From: Monomorium pharaonis
Lineage: Eukaryota; Arthropoda; Insecta; Hymenoptera; Formicidae
Assembly: GCF_013373865.1 (NCBI RefSeq)
Contig: NC_050469.1
Location: 25,656,046 to 25,720,045 of the forward strand
Reading direction: 5' to 3'
DNA length: 64,000 bases
Shown: positions 37,601 to 49,551 of the stretch, in pieces
Layout of the letters: every line of letters begins with the position of its first letter
How positions within the stretch are numbered: position 1 is the stretch's first letter
Notes under the pieces: generated by a model
Databases searched by the model: none
Told to the model about the DNA's origin: nothing
The model's input: the letters and a program-made list of their open reading frames with translations, nothing else
Position numbers and translations under genes: made by a program

Positions 37601-39387
37601 TTATGTTTTTCCATTACTTCTATCGTTATAATCAGAGTACTTAGACATTTCTTTTTGGATCCACGTCACGTATTTGGGTACGTTAGCGTAGACCCCGGGC
37701 AGTTTGGGGTGGGCGCATTTTATGCCCCAGCTGACAATTCCGCCGACGAACCATCTCTCCTCGTCTTCTTTATCTCGACACAACAAAGGTCCTCCGGAAT
37801 CGCCCTGAAAAAAAACCGAATAAATTTAAACTGAATTAATATTAAATAAGCTTGAATGATAATGTATACTTTAGTTACATAATTTTATAAAACATATTAA
37901 AAATTGTATAATTCTCAATTCGCAATATATTTGTATAATCTATGGAGAATATACACAAGTGTTTTAATTGCTTAGTTTACTTGGCATGCATCTTTTCCTC
38001 CATCCTCATAGCCAGCACAGATCATTCCATCGGTGACGTTTAATTCTTTGTGTGCTAACCATGTGTTGCAGAGATGTCTAGGCAGAATAGGAACTACAAC
38101 TTCGTTTACAGCTGGCTCATACTCAGAGGCTACAATAAAACCACTAGATAATAATTGAACTTAATTTTATGTACATTTAAGAAAAAAGGATTGCACTAAT
38201 GAAAAAATCAAATCAAAGCTAAATCAAATCTATTATTTGTAATAATTAGATATTTAAATAGAATTTTACAAATTACTTATTTTTCATTCATGTTTTGAAA
38301 ACTTCAATTATAGAAGGAACTTTTTATATACATGTTTTTTATGTCTCAATGATTGTTATTGTGTTGTATTAGAGTGTAATATTTTGTTACTGCTATTTAT
38401 TTCCGTATTAATTTCTTTTTAATTATTAGATATTATTACAGATAGTATTAAACATATAATATTATTACAATATTATTTTTTTTAACTTTAATATCACAAG
38501 TAAACATTTGTGAAGCATTAATTATTTTTTTATATAAATAATACTTACAATCGGTATCGTTTTTCTTGCCCCATCCAATAACGGTACAATATGTATTGGG
38601 TGTAAGATTGGTGTCGGCAGTCGGTAAGCACACCGGCTTTAGATGTTCGTGATATTGAACTCGTCTGTCAAGCTACAATTTTGTAAGAAACAAGAGAGTT
38701 TTGAAATAACATACAAACTTGAAAAATAATAATTTTACAATATACGATAGTTATACGTTAAACGAAAGAATATTTCAACAGCAATAATGAAATACTTAAT
38801 CGAACGTAAAAATGTATTTACTTGGAACAATGCGACATCGTTGTCGTGAGCAACACCGAGGTTGTAGTACGGGTGAGGTATAACTCTTTTCACCTTCAGT
38901 TTTTGACCGAAGTAAGAATGAGAAAGTCTTCGAGTAATGCCAAGCTGTATCGTCCAACCGGACACTTCTGAATGACTGAAATCATCAACGTACAGAAAAA
39001 TCAATTCATATTTGAGATTCTCCGTGAGAGACTTTAAGTGTTGTTAATAAATATATAATGGATTTCTTTTTCTCCAACCTAACTATATAATAATTTACTT
39101 TTCAAATAATATACTTCAAGCGATTTTTTCCCTCGCATATAATTACATAAAATTTGTCAATAATTAAAAATGGCATTTTGTAATATCTGTCGCGCAAATC
39201 ACTTACTTCCCAACGCAATGAGATGCGGTCAGCACCCATTGATCGGCAATAAGGACTCCGGCACAGTAGAAGATCTGTTCTGGGCCACCAAGAAGGGCTG
39301 CAAGAAACGGCCAATCACCAGGGGCTGACTCCACACCGCCCACTATTCGCTTTACCCTCACGTTTCCGGAGCGTCTGCGGCCGCAAG
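37601..39387 (-). CDS. Corin: Trypsin-like protease domain of the corin-like gene (5 exons)
   Basis: The activation site is Val-Lys-Arg|Ile-Val-Gly-Gly in exon 39387-39207. Catalytic His is in Thr-Ala-Ser-His-Cys at the end of the same exon, Asp in His-Asp-Asn-Asp-Val-Ala-Leu (exon 38975-38822), and Ser in Gly-Asp-Ser-Gly-Gly-Pro at the start of exon 37804-37601. The residue six before the Ser is Asp (Asp-Ala-Cys-Gln-Gly-Asp-Ser), so cleavage after Arg/Lys is expected. Cys in Ala-Cys-Gly-Arg before the activation site probably forms the disulfide that keeps the protease tethered to the stalk after activation. The C-terminus runs Gly-Val-Tyr-Ala-Asn-Val...Trp-Ile and then a short polar tail. 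The domain looks fully functional. Confidence 0.93.
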
Positions 39388-42300
39388 CTGCAGGAGAATC
39401 GATCATCACCCGTCGTAAAGAAACCCCGGGAGAACTTTAAAAAGTTTTTATTCAACGATTTTCTTATTCTATTCCCAATAATTTACCGTATTCCACGCAA
39501 GTAAGTTTGACCATGGGATAAGGCTCCCGATCCTTGATGCACGTTTGAAATTGCTTCAGCAAATTAGTACTTTTGTTATACTTGGTATTTTCTGTCACAT
39601 TTCTTAAATCGTCAATCAGCAACTTATATCCTTTTGCAACTCTGAAAATGCAAATAGATCCATTGTTGTAACAATTTTTCATATGTCGCACTTTTTTATT
39701 CGAACAGATAACCGAATGTTATGATGTTGGATTGTAAAATTAATTCATATACATAAATTAATTATGTACATAAATGTCTCCGCGACCATATCAGTTTAAA
39801 ATAAATGTTTAACAAATGTTTAATACACATACAAATGAGGTTCTCATAAAGTTGCCGTGACGTATAAAAATATTGATTTATTACAAACGACACGTTTAGA
39901 TCATTATTTAACATTAATGTTTTGTATCCATCAATGTGTTAAAAGAGATAACTTACGTATATCCCAACATAGCGCAAACCTCTTGCGGCGATGTTGATTC
40001 CCAGTGTGAAGCACACGCTGGCATAAATTTACCCATTTCAGCATGATATACCTCCAGACGGCCCTCGCCGACATCCCCGTTTCTCTGGCTTAATTTCACT
40101 GGAAAACATGATGCAGTACGGAACTTGAAATCTGAGAGCCTAGACTTAATCTAGGAAAAATTAATCTACGTATCTTTTTAAATTTATTTACTTATTGTAT
40201 TATTAATATCCTGATTTATTCATACATATTAATTGAGATAGCGATTAGTTAAATACGCGAGGACATTTCGAGAAAACAATAACAAAAATGTAAAGGAAGG
40301 AAATGTAGAAAAGGATCTTTATTTTATTTTAACCGAAATGATATATAACTTCTCTAATAATAGAACTTCTTTTTACAAAACTTTTATAGTATAAAAGAAT
40401 ATACAGTTTCTAATTGATAAAAAATACAGCTGTGTAAAATACGGATTTACTCACGGCAATATCGCTCATCTTGCCCCCAAGGACAATCCATGACCCCATC
40501 GCAAATATGTTTTGCTAACATGCATCTTCTTTCGCCGCAGTGTAATGAAGACTTTACAGAAATAGTAGTTTCACTCGAAGGTCCCGTCTTTAATTTACCA
40601 TACTCCGGTCCCAATAACATGCTGGAATTGCAGTTTCCACATCCGATCTCATCACTGTGATCCGAACAGTCGAGATGACCATCACATCGCCAATCGAACG
40701 GAATGCACCTTGTGCCATCGCATTGAAAGCCACTGGTGCACACTGTATAAATGAATCGTATAGTAGAATAAAGATCATGTGCTTTCCAGCAATCGACGTA
40801 ATGTAGTCTCTCTAAATATATACCAGAGTTTTCCAAACTTATTTGGATTGCGACCCATTTTTTTAGAACAGCAAACTTCTACGACCCATTTAGCTTTAGG
40901 GATTATGAAAAAGTGGAGAGAGAAAGGAGTATATTGATTATTTGTTCATACTACTTTTGTTCATTCCACTTTTTAATTTTTATCAAATATAATTTTATAA
41001 ATATATTCTTGAATTTATTTCTTAAAATATATAAAGTATGAAGGTTTCAAAAATGCATTTATCATTTATTTCTGTTGATAATATTTTTTATGCTTCATTG
41101 ACGTGTATTGTTTTCATAAACAAGGAGTTTACCAATGTCAATTTATTTCAAAATTTTATTTTAATTCCAACACTGAGAAAAATTTTTATCTGATATTCTA
41201 TCTATGAAATAAATGATAATTATTATTCAATTAATTAATTTCAATAAGCATTAATCAAATTTTTAGTATATCAAATACATATATCAAATATGAAATAAAT
41301 AGCTCAAATTAATTGGGTGAGATTTTAATCATAGATGAAACTTTAAATACTATTAACATTAAATTGGTAATAAATAACAACCGCAGTAACAATAGATATA
41401 TTATTCAATTCCAAGAAAGGAACGTGAAAATGTAAATTAACAATATCCGAATTAGCAGACCGTGTCCAAAATTACGGAAGTATATTACATTCCGCAGAGA
41501 TATTAACATTATCGACAATCTCTGTCGTAACATTCTATCTTTTGCAATATGTCTTCTCCATCGATGGACAGGATCGATCCTGCGCTTGCGGTTCGATACT
41601 TTCACACATATATGTGCGTCAAGCGCGATATGTACACATGCATCAAACGCGCGACTCAATAAAGCTGCTTGGCGCCGCAAATATATATATGGGCCGTCAT
41701 ACGATAGTTTAATATGGATTTTGCAATTAAGATTCCATCAGCGGTGACACATGCGATAGCTCGGGTACACAAAATCGCGATATAACACCGCATGTGCGAA
41801 CACGTATGCGTACATACAGGGTGTCGCTGAATCGCTCTTTTGTAATTACAACGTGCACAGATGTGTTACCTTTAGTGTCTCAACTGTACACGTGATGCAC
41901 TGGCTAACAGAAATAAGCTTCGACGAGAGTTTTCTACGAATATCGATGCCTTCGGGCCACGTTGTAATAATCTCAAGAATCTCAAGAGAATCGTTTGCGA
42001 AATTCCCAGTTTGCATATTTGATTCATTTTGCATATTTGAGAAATTTTATCCGAGATTAAACAAACGAAATTAATATTACAATCGTGAGAAGAAAATGCC
42101 ATTTCTCAATCAAAGTAAATGTTTTGGCGCTTAATAAAATTTTAGTTTAATTATTAAATATAGATGTATTTTTAGTTCTATACGACTGCGCGTGCCGATA
42201 CAAATTGGACTTGAAAAAATTAGCATTCTTAAATAAGCGCAATTAATACCGTTATTATAGTTGCTAACGGAATTACGTCGAAGAGAATTAATGAAACCAA

Positions 42301-42483
42301 CAAATCAAATCGGAAGTTATCGTTGCCGAAGGCATGAAGCGGAAAGCTTCGAAAGAAAGATGAGTGTGTGGAAAGATAGAAAATCGGGGAACAATCGAAA
42401 TCTTGAGAATGTGTTGAATTCATCCAATTGAGTGGACTTCGTAATTACAATGCAATTCAATCTTAATTAACCATGGATGCAGA

Positions 42484-42576
<93 letters not shown>

Positions 42577-45500
42577 CTTTATCAACGGACGCGATCTACC
42601 AATCGCGAATTAAATTCACTACGAAACGAGGGACGAGTACTTCCGATCAATCCTGTCACCACGCCTGTCGCCGCGATTTACGTAATATTTGCTTTGGAAA
42701 TTGCGGCGCGCGCGTGTACGATCGTTTAATTCTCTCTTCTCTCATCGCGCACGAATCATTCTATGAGGTTTTAAGCGCCGTTATCGCGCTCGTTATGAAT
42801 ATGACGTGCGCGTGACTATCTTTTAAATTCAGTGAATAGCGTTTTAAAAATATTTAGGATATATCCGCCGTAATCTAAATCCTTACACAGTGTCGTAATA
42901 TTTTCAACAGACTGGAACTGCTTTGTAAAAATAGAGAAGATAATAGATTTATTTAAACACTCTTTATATCATATATAATTTGCTATTTAAATTACACTTA
43001 ATCGCCATAAATAGCTGTTATTGCCATTATTTGACATAAAACAATTAGCTTTTTATATCGCTTATGCTATATGATACTGAATATTAAAATTACGTAATTT
43101 CTTTACACACACATTTCCATTATATGTTAAATTAATTAAAAAATAATGTAATAAAAAATATTTGAAATTAAATAATTTATTTATTATATTTAATATTAAA
43201 TTGTCTATTTATCTTGATTTTTTGTTTCTAAGAGAGAGAAAGAAAGAGAGAGAGAATTTCTATCATATCAATATCAAAAATCATTGAAATGAGATTACAT
43301 GTCTACACAAGTGAAAGTTTCGAAGAGCAGACCAGCCAATCGATCGGATTCTGGGAATTTAACGGGAAAAAGCCAAATGACAATAGGAAATAGAACATAA
43401 ACGAGAAAGGAAAACAAAGAGAGAGAAATATCAAGCGTAAACAGAGTTCGAGATATCAAAGGAAGAATGAACAATGGACATCAAGTTAGTCACCAATTAG
43501 TTCCGTTTTGTGGGCGCATCCTATATTTAATGTCCGCGCGCGAATTGGCGTGGAACAAAAGGACAGAAAACTCATAAATAATATTACGCCCCACAATGTT
43601 TCGCATAAAGGCACACGATGCACAAAACCGTATTGTGCAACGGAATCTCAGTGTCACTGCATCATGATAAACGCCGCTTAATCTCGTTGGCATTTCGAAC
43701 GAGATAAATTTCGTAAGAAGTTATCTGAACGTAAAATATTTATGTATTATTATTATTCTAAATCTGAAATAGTTTACTAATTACTAAAATAGTTTTTTAG
43801 TTATTTCTATTTTGTATCACTATCTTCATCTATTAAGAAGATAGTGATACAAAAATTACAAAAAAGCATGTAATTTTGATTTTAATTTTGATTTTAAGAT
43901 ATTAACAAGTTTTATTTCTGTCTCTGTTTTTTACATACTTAAAAATATTTTAGTTTTAAATAGTGTTTAGATTTAGAACACTATAAAATGTTTAAAGCTG
44001 TTAAAGAAGTCAGCTTTTAAATATCTTAGTGTTTTAAATGTAGATATTGTTTAAAATTAAAACATTTTTAAATATTTAATGAACAAAGACAGAAGTAAAA
44101 CATTTTAATTTCTTAAAATTAAGCACTTTTGTTTTTAGTATATTTCTCTGCAAACCACAACATTCCGTAACGGCGAACAGCCGAGAACAATATATGAGCG
44201 CATTTTTCTCTACTACAGCAATGTTCAAGTGCTATTTTTTAAATCCATTAGATCAAAGAACATATTACATCAAAGAAAAATTTATTTTTCAGTACATAAA
44301 TCCTCTAAATCATCCAACTATGCTATAAAGAGATTATTTTAATCCCATAATTATTAAATTCAAGATAATTCGAATATCTACTTCTATTTGTGATAAGCTT
44401 ATTTCTAGTTTATCTCTCTGTCAATTGATTAAATAATATATTTATCTTTTTTGCGTGGCATAAATAAAAAAACTATAATAGATTAATTTAACAGAAAATT
44501 TAACTAAAACAAAAGTGAGACAAAAACGTCGTAAAATAAGTTATAGAGAAATAGTGCATGCTGGATCCCGAATTTACCTGGTTTCTCAGCCCTTCTTGCC
44601 GCTTCGATCACTTCATGATGCCCGATGCACTCGTCGGAATTCGGATTCTCCGGGAAAAGTTCACATTCCAAATAATCCGGGAGTGACAAACCAAAAACTT
44701 TGAGAAAGAAACCGCAACGCCTTTTAGTTTCTAAAATTGATTGAGAAAAAAATTGCCATTTGGTCAAGATTGGAATATCAAATAGTTTCTATTATTCAAG
44801 GTTAGTAAATAAACGGTTCAGCGGCGTGAAATCCAATATAAGAATTTTACCATACATTTACACGTCAAATAGTTGAATCGAACGCTATTAAGACCCAGGG
44901 TATTAACCAACATTATTATATCTACGCGGCTTACGGTTTGCAATTTACGGTTTGTCGAGCAATAACGATACACGTATTGATTCATATTCTATACAACTGA
45001 TGAATTATATTACACAAAACTGTGAAAAAGATTTGAATATTGCGTTAACATAACGAGAGAACTAATATAATTAATGATAAAATGATAAAAGTGATAACAA
45101 ATAATTTATACTTACGAAAGCAGAGACTGCGACAGGGACGTACGACACGACCTCGAGGGCCGCATTTCGGCACGAAAACGCTGCACAGGAATAGAGCAGC
45201 CAGTTCGTAACATCTGACGTCAACGACAGCATCGTAAAGCTCCAGCTCGTGCTGGGCTTCCCGCTGTCCGAAATTGCCCATGTAATTTGGAAACACAGTA
45301 TAGTTGTACGGAACCTGAGAATTGAAATTGCGATTACATATCAAAAATTACATTGTCGGTACATGTCGCGTCTTTGTATATCAAACGTATATCAACGAAA
45401 TATTTTCTAAAGAAAATTATCCAAAAAGTCAAGTAAAAAGATTAATATTTGAAGACATGACAATGTGAATTTTAGATTATAGTACAAACAGATAAATTTA

Positions 45501-48500
45501 AGATTATAGGTAATAGAGAAAAGTCGCTAATACCGACATAGGGTCTCCTGAAGCAACGCCCCTTAATTTTTCAGAAATTTATATTTTATTAACACTGATA
45601 AAAACGTGATTTACCTAGATAGAAAAAAAATGAAAAAAGTAAAAACTTATAGTTGATATATTTATGGCCTTTATATAAAATCAGCTAAAAACAATTTTTT
45701 TTATGCGAGAAAATTGTTTTTTTTTTTGCACATGTAAAAAATACAACATTAATTTATCTAAATTATCTATCTATGTATTAAATTAACTTAATCTTTACAT
45801 ATTGTCACATTACATGTTACATCTTGTGAAGTATAAGGTATTTGTACAAATCGATAAAGAAAATGATTTACATCGAAGTGTAAGATTTCTAAGAATCCCT
45901 ATATTAACTTGTAAGTATTCTGTACAGTTGAATATAAAAGAAAGAAATAGAAATGTAATATTATATCAGTTCTGATGCTTATTTCACTTATTGACTCATT
46001 TCATTTCAATTGTTAGACTCATTTTTGCTTATGAAAAACTTATTAAATTTGAAATGATATAATAAAAACTGCTACTGCTGCAAAAGACACTTTTCAGAGT
46101 TTATATTTATATTTTCAAAGTTACATTTTTACGTTTTGTTTCAAGAAATATAATCCAAATAAAACAAAGACATATGTCGAACTTCCTCTACAAAAAAGAT
46201 AATGAAAATTGAACGATAGGATAATAAAGTAGAATAATAAAATAAAAACTAACTGATATTCTTAAAATTTCATCTTGTGAGTGACTTCAAATTAATATAG
46301 GAAATTTTAAATGTAATAATTTTAATGTCAAATTCTTACATTAAAATTTCAAAATTGCTACCGTGACGATGAGATTTTCTTTTAAAATCTCTAATGACAA
46401 CATCCTTCGTGATCTTCGTCGCTGCTCAATCTCGTTCATATTCAGCCACGTGCGTACTCGGGGGGAGAAAAAAAAATTAGGACGCACGGCTGCACAGTGA
46501 GTGCCTTATGAATTTTAAAACACACATTGTTCAAGTACGGGCCATTAGAATAGAGAAAAAAAAGAAGTGAGTGGAAGATGTATTCAGGTCCGCGGAAACG
46601 TCGAAATTACAACTGTCGACGGGTGGTTCTAATGCTCATGAGAACGTTTCGTTGCAGAAGGGAGAAAGTAACGTTGTCACTCTTATTCGTCGGTATTCCA
46701 GTGTTGAAGGCAAGTGGCACGGTTACGATGCTGCATACCGAAGCGAATTCCCGTGCGCCGCCCACGCGCGCACACATTCCGCGCACAAAATTATTTTAAA
46801 TTCTTTAAAGGCGCCCAAGCCTCTACCGAGAAGAGCGTAATACATATCATAGTGAACAAGCGGTTTTCCGCGAAAGTCCCTAAAATGCGTTGAATGTTTC
46901 ACGGACACGGATTCACATGCATTTCTCAGAATTAAAGAGCTCTCTTTCTCTTTATAATCCTACACTTTTAGCGATTGATCATTTTACATGAGATAATTGA
47001 GACTTTCGCGTCAACATTTTCCAGCTTTGATGTCGATTCGTGATCATAATAAACGTACGTTTGTAACTGGGATGCGATTGTGTTACCTTGTGCTGCTGAC
47101 AGAAAGTCACGATGATAGGCAGACACACTCCAGGAGCCGGATTTCTATCCTCGACGATGAAATGCGTGCTTTCAGGTATTGGGATCACAGCGGTGTATAT
47201 GGTTCTATTCTCCAATTTGAAGTCATTTTCAGGATATGCTGGTCAATGAAAGAATATGGACATTGATACGAAGACGACGTATTCATTAACGATTAATGCC
47301 GCGTAACGCAATAGCGATTTATTTTGATGCGTCGCCGATTGAATCACTGAGACATACATACATATAAATTAAATCATTTGTCATTTTGACTTGACAGATT
47401 TGTCGCATTCGAGTCAAGAAATATCAATATATCCTCCACGTTGAAAACAGTCACGTGCCGGATATCTAGCGGAACAGAAGGGGATGTGTACGTTGCGAAC
47501 TTTTGTAATTATTAACGTGTCAACCGCAGACACGCGGCACTCGACACCACGATGCAACCTAGTGTTATTATATTATCCGGTTCGTACTTAATTTTAAATC
47601 AAGGATTAAAAAGGGTATAAAAATTTTGTTGGCATTCTAATACTTTTTTCCTCAACTTTTTAATAATGGAAATAATAACCGATTGGTAGAAATGTTGTAA
47701 CATCAGCGTACATAATCTTTCGGTATATTATTACATATACGCGTACTATAATTTGTTATTATATTAGAGAAAGTAATATTGGGCAAAACTTTTACTTTTG
47801 CTAATGGCGTTTTATATTTTAAGAAAAATTTAGGGAAGTGTAAAGAATATAAAAATTCAAAACTTCAATTAATTACTGTAATTAAGTCATATTATTATGC
47901 GCGTTAATTATTACGTGCTATATTTCTTTCTTATAATCTCTCTTGTCAAATGCACAGCGAGAATATTATAATAGGAATCCGATCGATTCATTAATATCGG
48001 CATTTAGTAATGTAATGACAGTAACAAAGAGATAATATCAGTATTATATATGTATACCGAAAAATTATGTACGGGTGTGTTATATGAAAATTTTGGTTAT
48101 ATACCCGTATTTGATGTATTACCCGTAATACCGGTATAATGAAAGATTTCCAGTAGAACGATTTCATAAAAATAAAAGTACGCGCGATACGTAAATGCTG
48201 AAATTATTCCGGTATTCATCCCTTTTTGAATCATGCTAATACTGATATTGATATAATTTACCTACAGACTGCAAATTAAAACGTGCACGAGATATTTATT
48301 TGATATAAAAAGGAGAGAAATGTAAGATTTTAAAGAGAGCTGTATGACACGTGTCTTCCGTTAGTTACCGAGATAACGTTGACATTTGGAATCAAGTGGA
48401 TTACAAGAACTCACGGCACTATTGATCTTTCGGCCTCGCGAAGCCCGTTGTTGCACATGCACACATATTAAAGCGTCCAGAGTGTTTAACAAGCGTGTTT

Positions 48501-49551
48501 ATCCCGGTCAAATACCACGCGCGTCGTTATTTGCATCGCGATGTTTTTGAAATTTTACTTGCGTATTTATATCTTGCCAGAAAAACAACCGTACTTTTTA
48601 ACGCTTCCATACATTTCGGCGGTATTCAAATCTTCGAGCCTTTAAGGCCCTCGACAACATCAGTTTGAAGAACATTTCAATTAGAATTAAATTAAGATAA
48701 ATGCTTCACTCACTTTTGAAGTATGCGGCTAAACCGCCGGCGATGGCCAAGAGAGCAATGGCATTAAGCAGAACCTGCACAAATCTGAAACGTAGTCTTC
48801 CCGTTGTCACGTAGTGGCTGCCAGTCATATCTCTGATTATCTGAGCACATCAAGAAATTCAAAATATATGCCATCACGTTACATCGAATAAAATATGGCA
48901 AAAAATATGTAATAGCTAATAGCTATATATAGTATTAATGAAAACTAGACATTTAGATCTAAGGCCAAGTTACCAGACCCATCCCAGTGTTATGTACCTT
49001 TATGTACTGCTCAATCTCTTTTTTTTTTTAACTAATATTGAAGCCTGATCTCCAGGTCTAACATAACTCACATCTAACATAGGTTTCTTTGAGTTTAACA
49101 TAGTCCTAAGTGTTTAGATTTCTTATATGTATGCGATCCTAGTTCCTTAGATCTTAAACAGCTTTATTCTTTTGGATCCCTTTAATGCAACACTTTTGAA
49201 AAATATTTGTAGGATAAAAAATATGACAGTCGAGACTGAACTCATAATTATTGATTATAACTCAACCGTTTTTTATTAAGCCACGCGTCATCATAATATT
49301 TAAGTATCTTCATATAAAATTTAAATTTAATTTTATGATGTCAGGAACACATCAAGAGCGTCTCACTTTTTTTTTATCTCTCCGCTTGTGCTGGCAAAAG
49401 TGATGTTACATTTAAGCGCTTACTTTATGGTGCAAGGAGTTGTTGTTCCCGGCGTGCATCCTAACGATGGTCTGCAAACTGGCCGGCGTGCTCGAAGACT
49501 TCGTTATCGGCCTGCCAGATGAATTATCAGGCTCCGACACCAAGGCTCTGT
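37601..49551 (-). CDS. Corin: Corin-like type II transmembrane serine protease (partial at 5' end)
   Basis: Thirteen minus-strand exons: 49551-49424, 48840-48714, 47238-47087, 45314-45116, 44730-44578, 40742-40455, 40089-39957, 39641-39487, 39387-39207, 38975-38822, 38672-38549, 38129-37981, 37804-37601. All junctions follow GT-AG and phases agree, giving about 714 residues from the first visible exon. Order: cytoplasmic tail, one membrane segment, ten-cysteine Frizzled CRD, two LDL-receptor class A repeats, SRCR domain, trypsin-type protease with intact His/Asp/Ser. This order is that of corin, the protease that activates natriuretic peptide precursors in vertebrates; Drosophila has an orthologue of unknown substrate. 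Cell-surface location and zymogen cleavage before IVGG are expected. The start codon is not located: exon 49551 is entered in phase 1 and needs an upstream exon. The SRCR exon has an acceptor/frameshift problem, described separately. Confidence 0.9.
39487..40099 (-). CDS. Corin: SRCR domain exons of the corin-like gene
   Basis: Exon 40089/40099-39957 encodes the Glu-Gly-Arg-Leu-Glu-Val-Tyr-His segment and Val-Cys-Ala-Met-Leu-Gly-Tyr, hallmarks of a scavenger receptor cysteine-rich domain; exon 39641-39487 encodes the rest, ending Leu-Thr-Cys-Val-Glu-Tyr before the protease. The better-looking acceptor (TTTTCCAG, exon start 40099) would add Leu-Lys-Leu-Ser-Gln-Arg, a typical SRCR opening, but that frame hits a stop because of a 4-base A run (T run 40080-40083 on the plus strand). 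An AAG acceptor ten bases downstream (exon start 40089) restores the frame. Fewer cysteines than the classical domain, as in corins generally. Confidence 0.8.
40455..40742 (-). CDS. Corin: Two LDL-receptor class A repeats of the corin-like gene
   Basis: A single exon carries both repeats. The first has six cysteines and the calcium-binding Asp-Cys-Ser-Asp-His-Ser-Asp-Glu ending. The second ends Asp-Cys-Pro-Trp-Gly-Gln-Asp-Glu-Arg-Tyr-Cys, so the usual Ser-Asp-Glu is changed to Gly-Gln-Asp-Glu and calcium binding may be altered. The donor GTGAGT leaves phase 1. Confidence 0.88.
40823..40860 (-). mobile_element. hAT-like transposon terminus (relic)
   Basis: CAGAGTTTTCCAAACTTATT followed by TGGATTGCGACCCA resembles the CAGGGGTTC.CAAACTTTTTT ends of Charlie-type hAT transposons. 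The opposite end was not identified, so this is a fragment or a chance likeness. Confidence 0.35.
42488..42580. repeat. (CT)n microsatellite
   Basis: Over 40 CT units, with TTT interruptions near the right end, inside the large corin intron. Copy number is likely polymorphic. Confidence 0.95.
43821..43866. repeat. Perfect short hairpin
   Basis: TTTTGTATCACTATCTTC pairs exactly with GAAGATAGTGATACAAAA around an 8-10 base loop. The stem of about 18 base pairs is within reach of a small-RNA precursor arm but shorter than a typical miRNA precursor; it lies inside the large corin intron. Confidence 0.7.
43905..44110. mobile_element. MITE-like long inverted repeat in the corin intron
   Basis: The left arm (AAGTTTTATTTCTGTCTCTG, from about 43909) is the approximate reverse complement of the right arm (AACAAAGACAGAAGTAAAAC, ending about 44102). 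Pairing runs on through AAATATTTTAGTTTTAAATA/TTTAAAATTAAAACATTTTT for over 60 bases. Non-coding. Confidence 0.7.
44578..47238 (-). CDS. Corin: Frizzled cysteine-rich domain of the corin-like gene (3 exons)
   Basis: Exons 47238-47087, 45314-45116 and 44730-44578 together supply ten cysteines in Frizzled-CRD order: Cys-Leu-Pro, Phe-Cys-Gln-Gln-His, Asp-Val-Arg-Cys, Leu-Cys-Ser-Val-Phe-Val-Pro-Lys-Cys, Arg-Pro-Cys-Arg-Ser-Leu-Cys, then Arg-Arg-Cys, Leu-Glu-Cys and Glu-Cys-Ile. A Tyr-Asn-Tyr-Thr sequence (potential N-glycosylation) sits early in the domain, as in Frizzled receptors. Only one CRD is present, against two in mammalian corin. Phases 1/0/1 at the internal borders match exactly. Confidence 0.92.
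45520..45900. repeat. Dispersed non-coding repeat, copy 4
   Basis: In the Frizzled intron. It starts AAAAGTCGCTAATACCGACA and TAGG, comparable to AAAAGTCGTCAGTATCAACA at 15898, and its 3' part (CTTGTGAAGTATAAGGTATT near 45822) matches 11425-11460. Divergence is high, so it is an old copy. Confidence 0.45.
48714..49551 (-). CDS. Corin: Cytoplasmic tail and membrane segment of the corin-like gene
   Basis: Exon 49551-49424 encodes a Ser/Thr/Pro-rich stretch with no domain; exon 48840-48714 encodes Gly-Arg-Leu-Arg-Phe-Arg-Phe followed by a ~20-residue Leu/Ala/Ile/Gly-rich hydrophobic helix and Tyr-Phe-Lys. The basic residues before the helix and the absence of a signal peptide fit a type II (N-in) membrane protein. 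The acceptor of the first exon could be at 49552 or, four bases later, at 49548; only the first keeps a plain phase-1 entry. The upstream exon with the ATG was not identified. Confidence 0.8.

Larger units (their letters stand above)
40743..44577 (-). other. Large intron of the corin-like gene (Frizzled to LDLa)
   Basis: Nearly 3.8 kb without coding exons. It contains a hAT-like end at 40823, a GC-richer island (about 41,400-42,050 and 42,590-42,830), a (CT)n tract at 42488-42580, a perfect hairpin at 43821-43866 and a long inverted repeat at 43905-44110. The island could hold an internal regulatory element; no exon with matching phase was found in it. Confidence 0.6.

Noticed and set aside
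42477..42815. 112-codon frame beginning with Leu-Ser repeats
   Set aside because: It is the translation of the (CT)n microsatellite and its flank.
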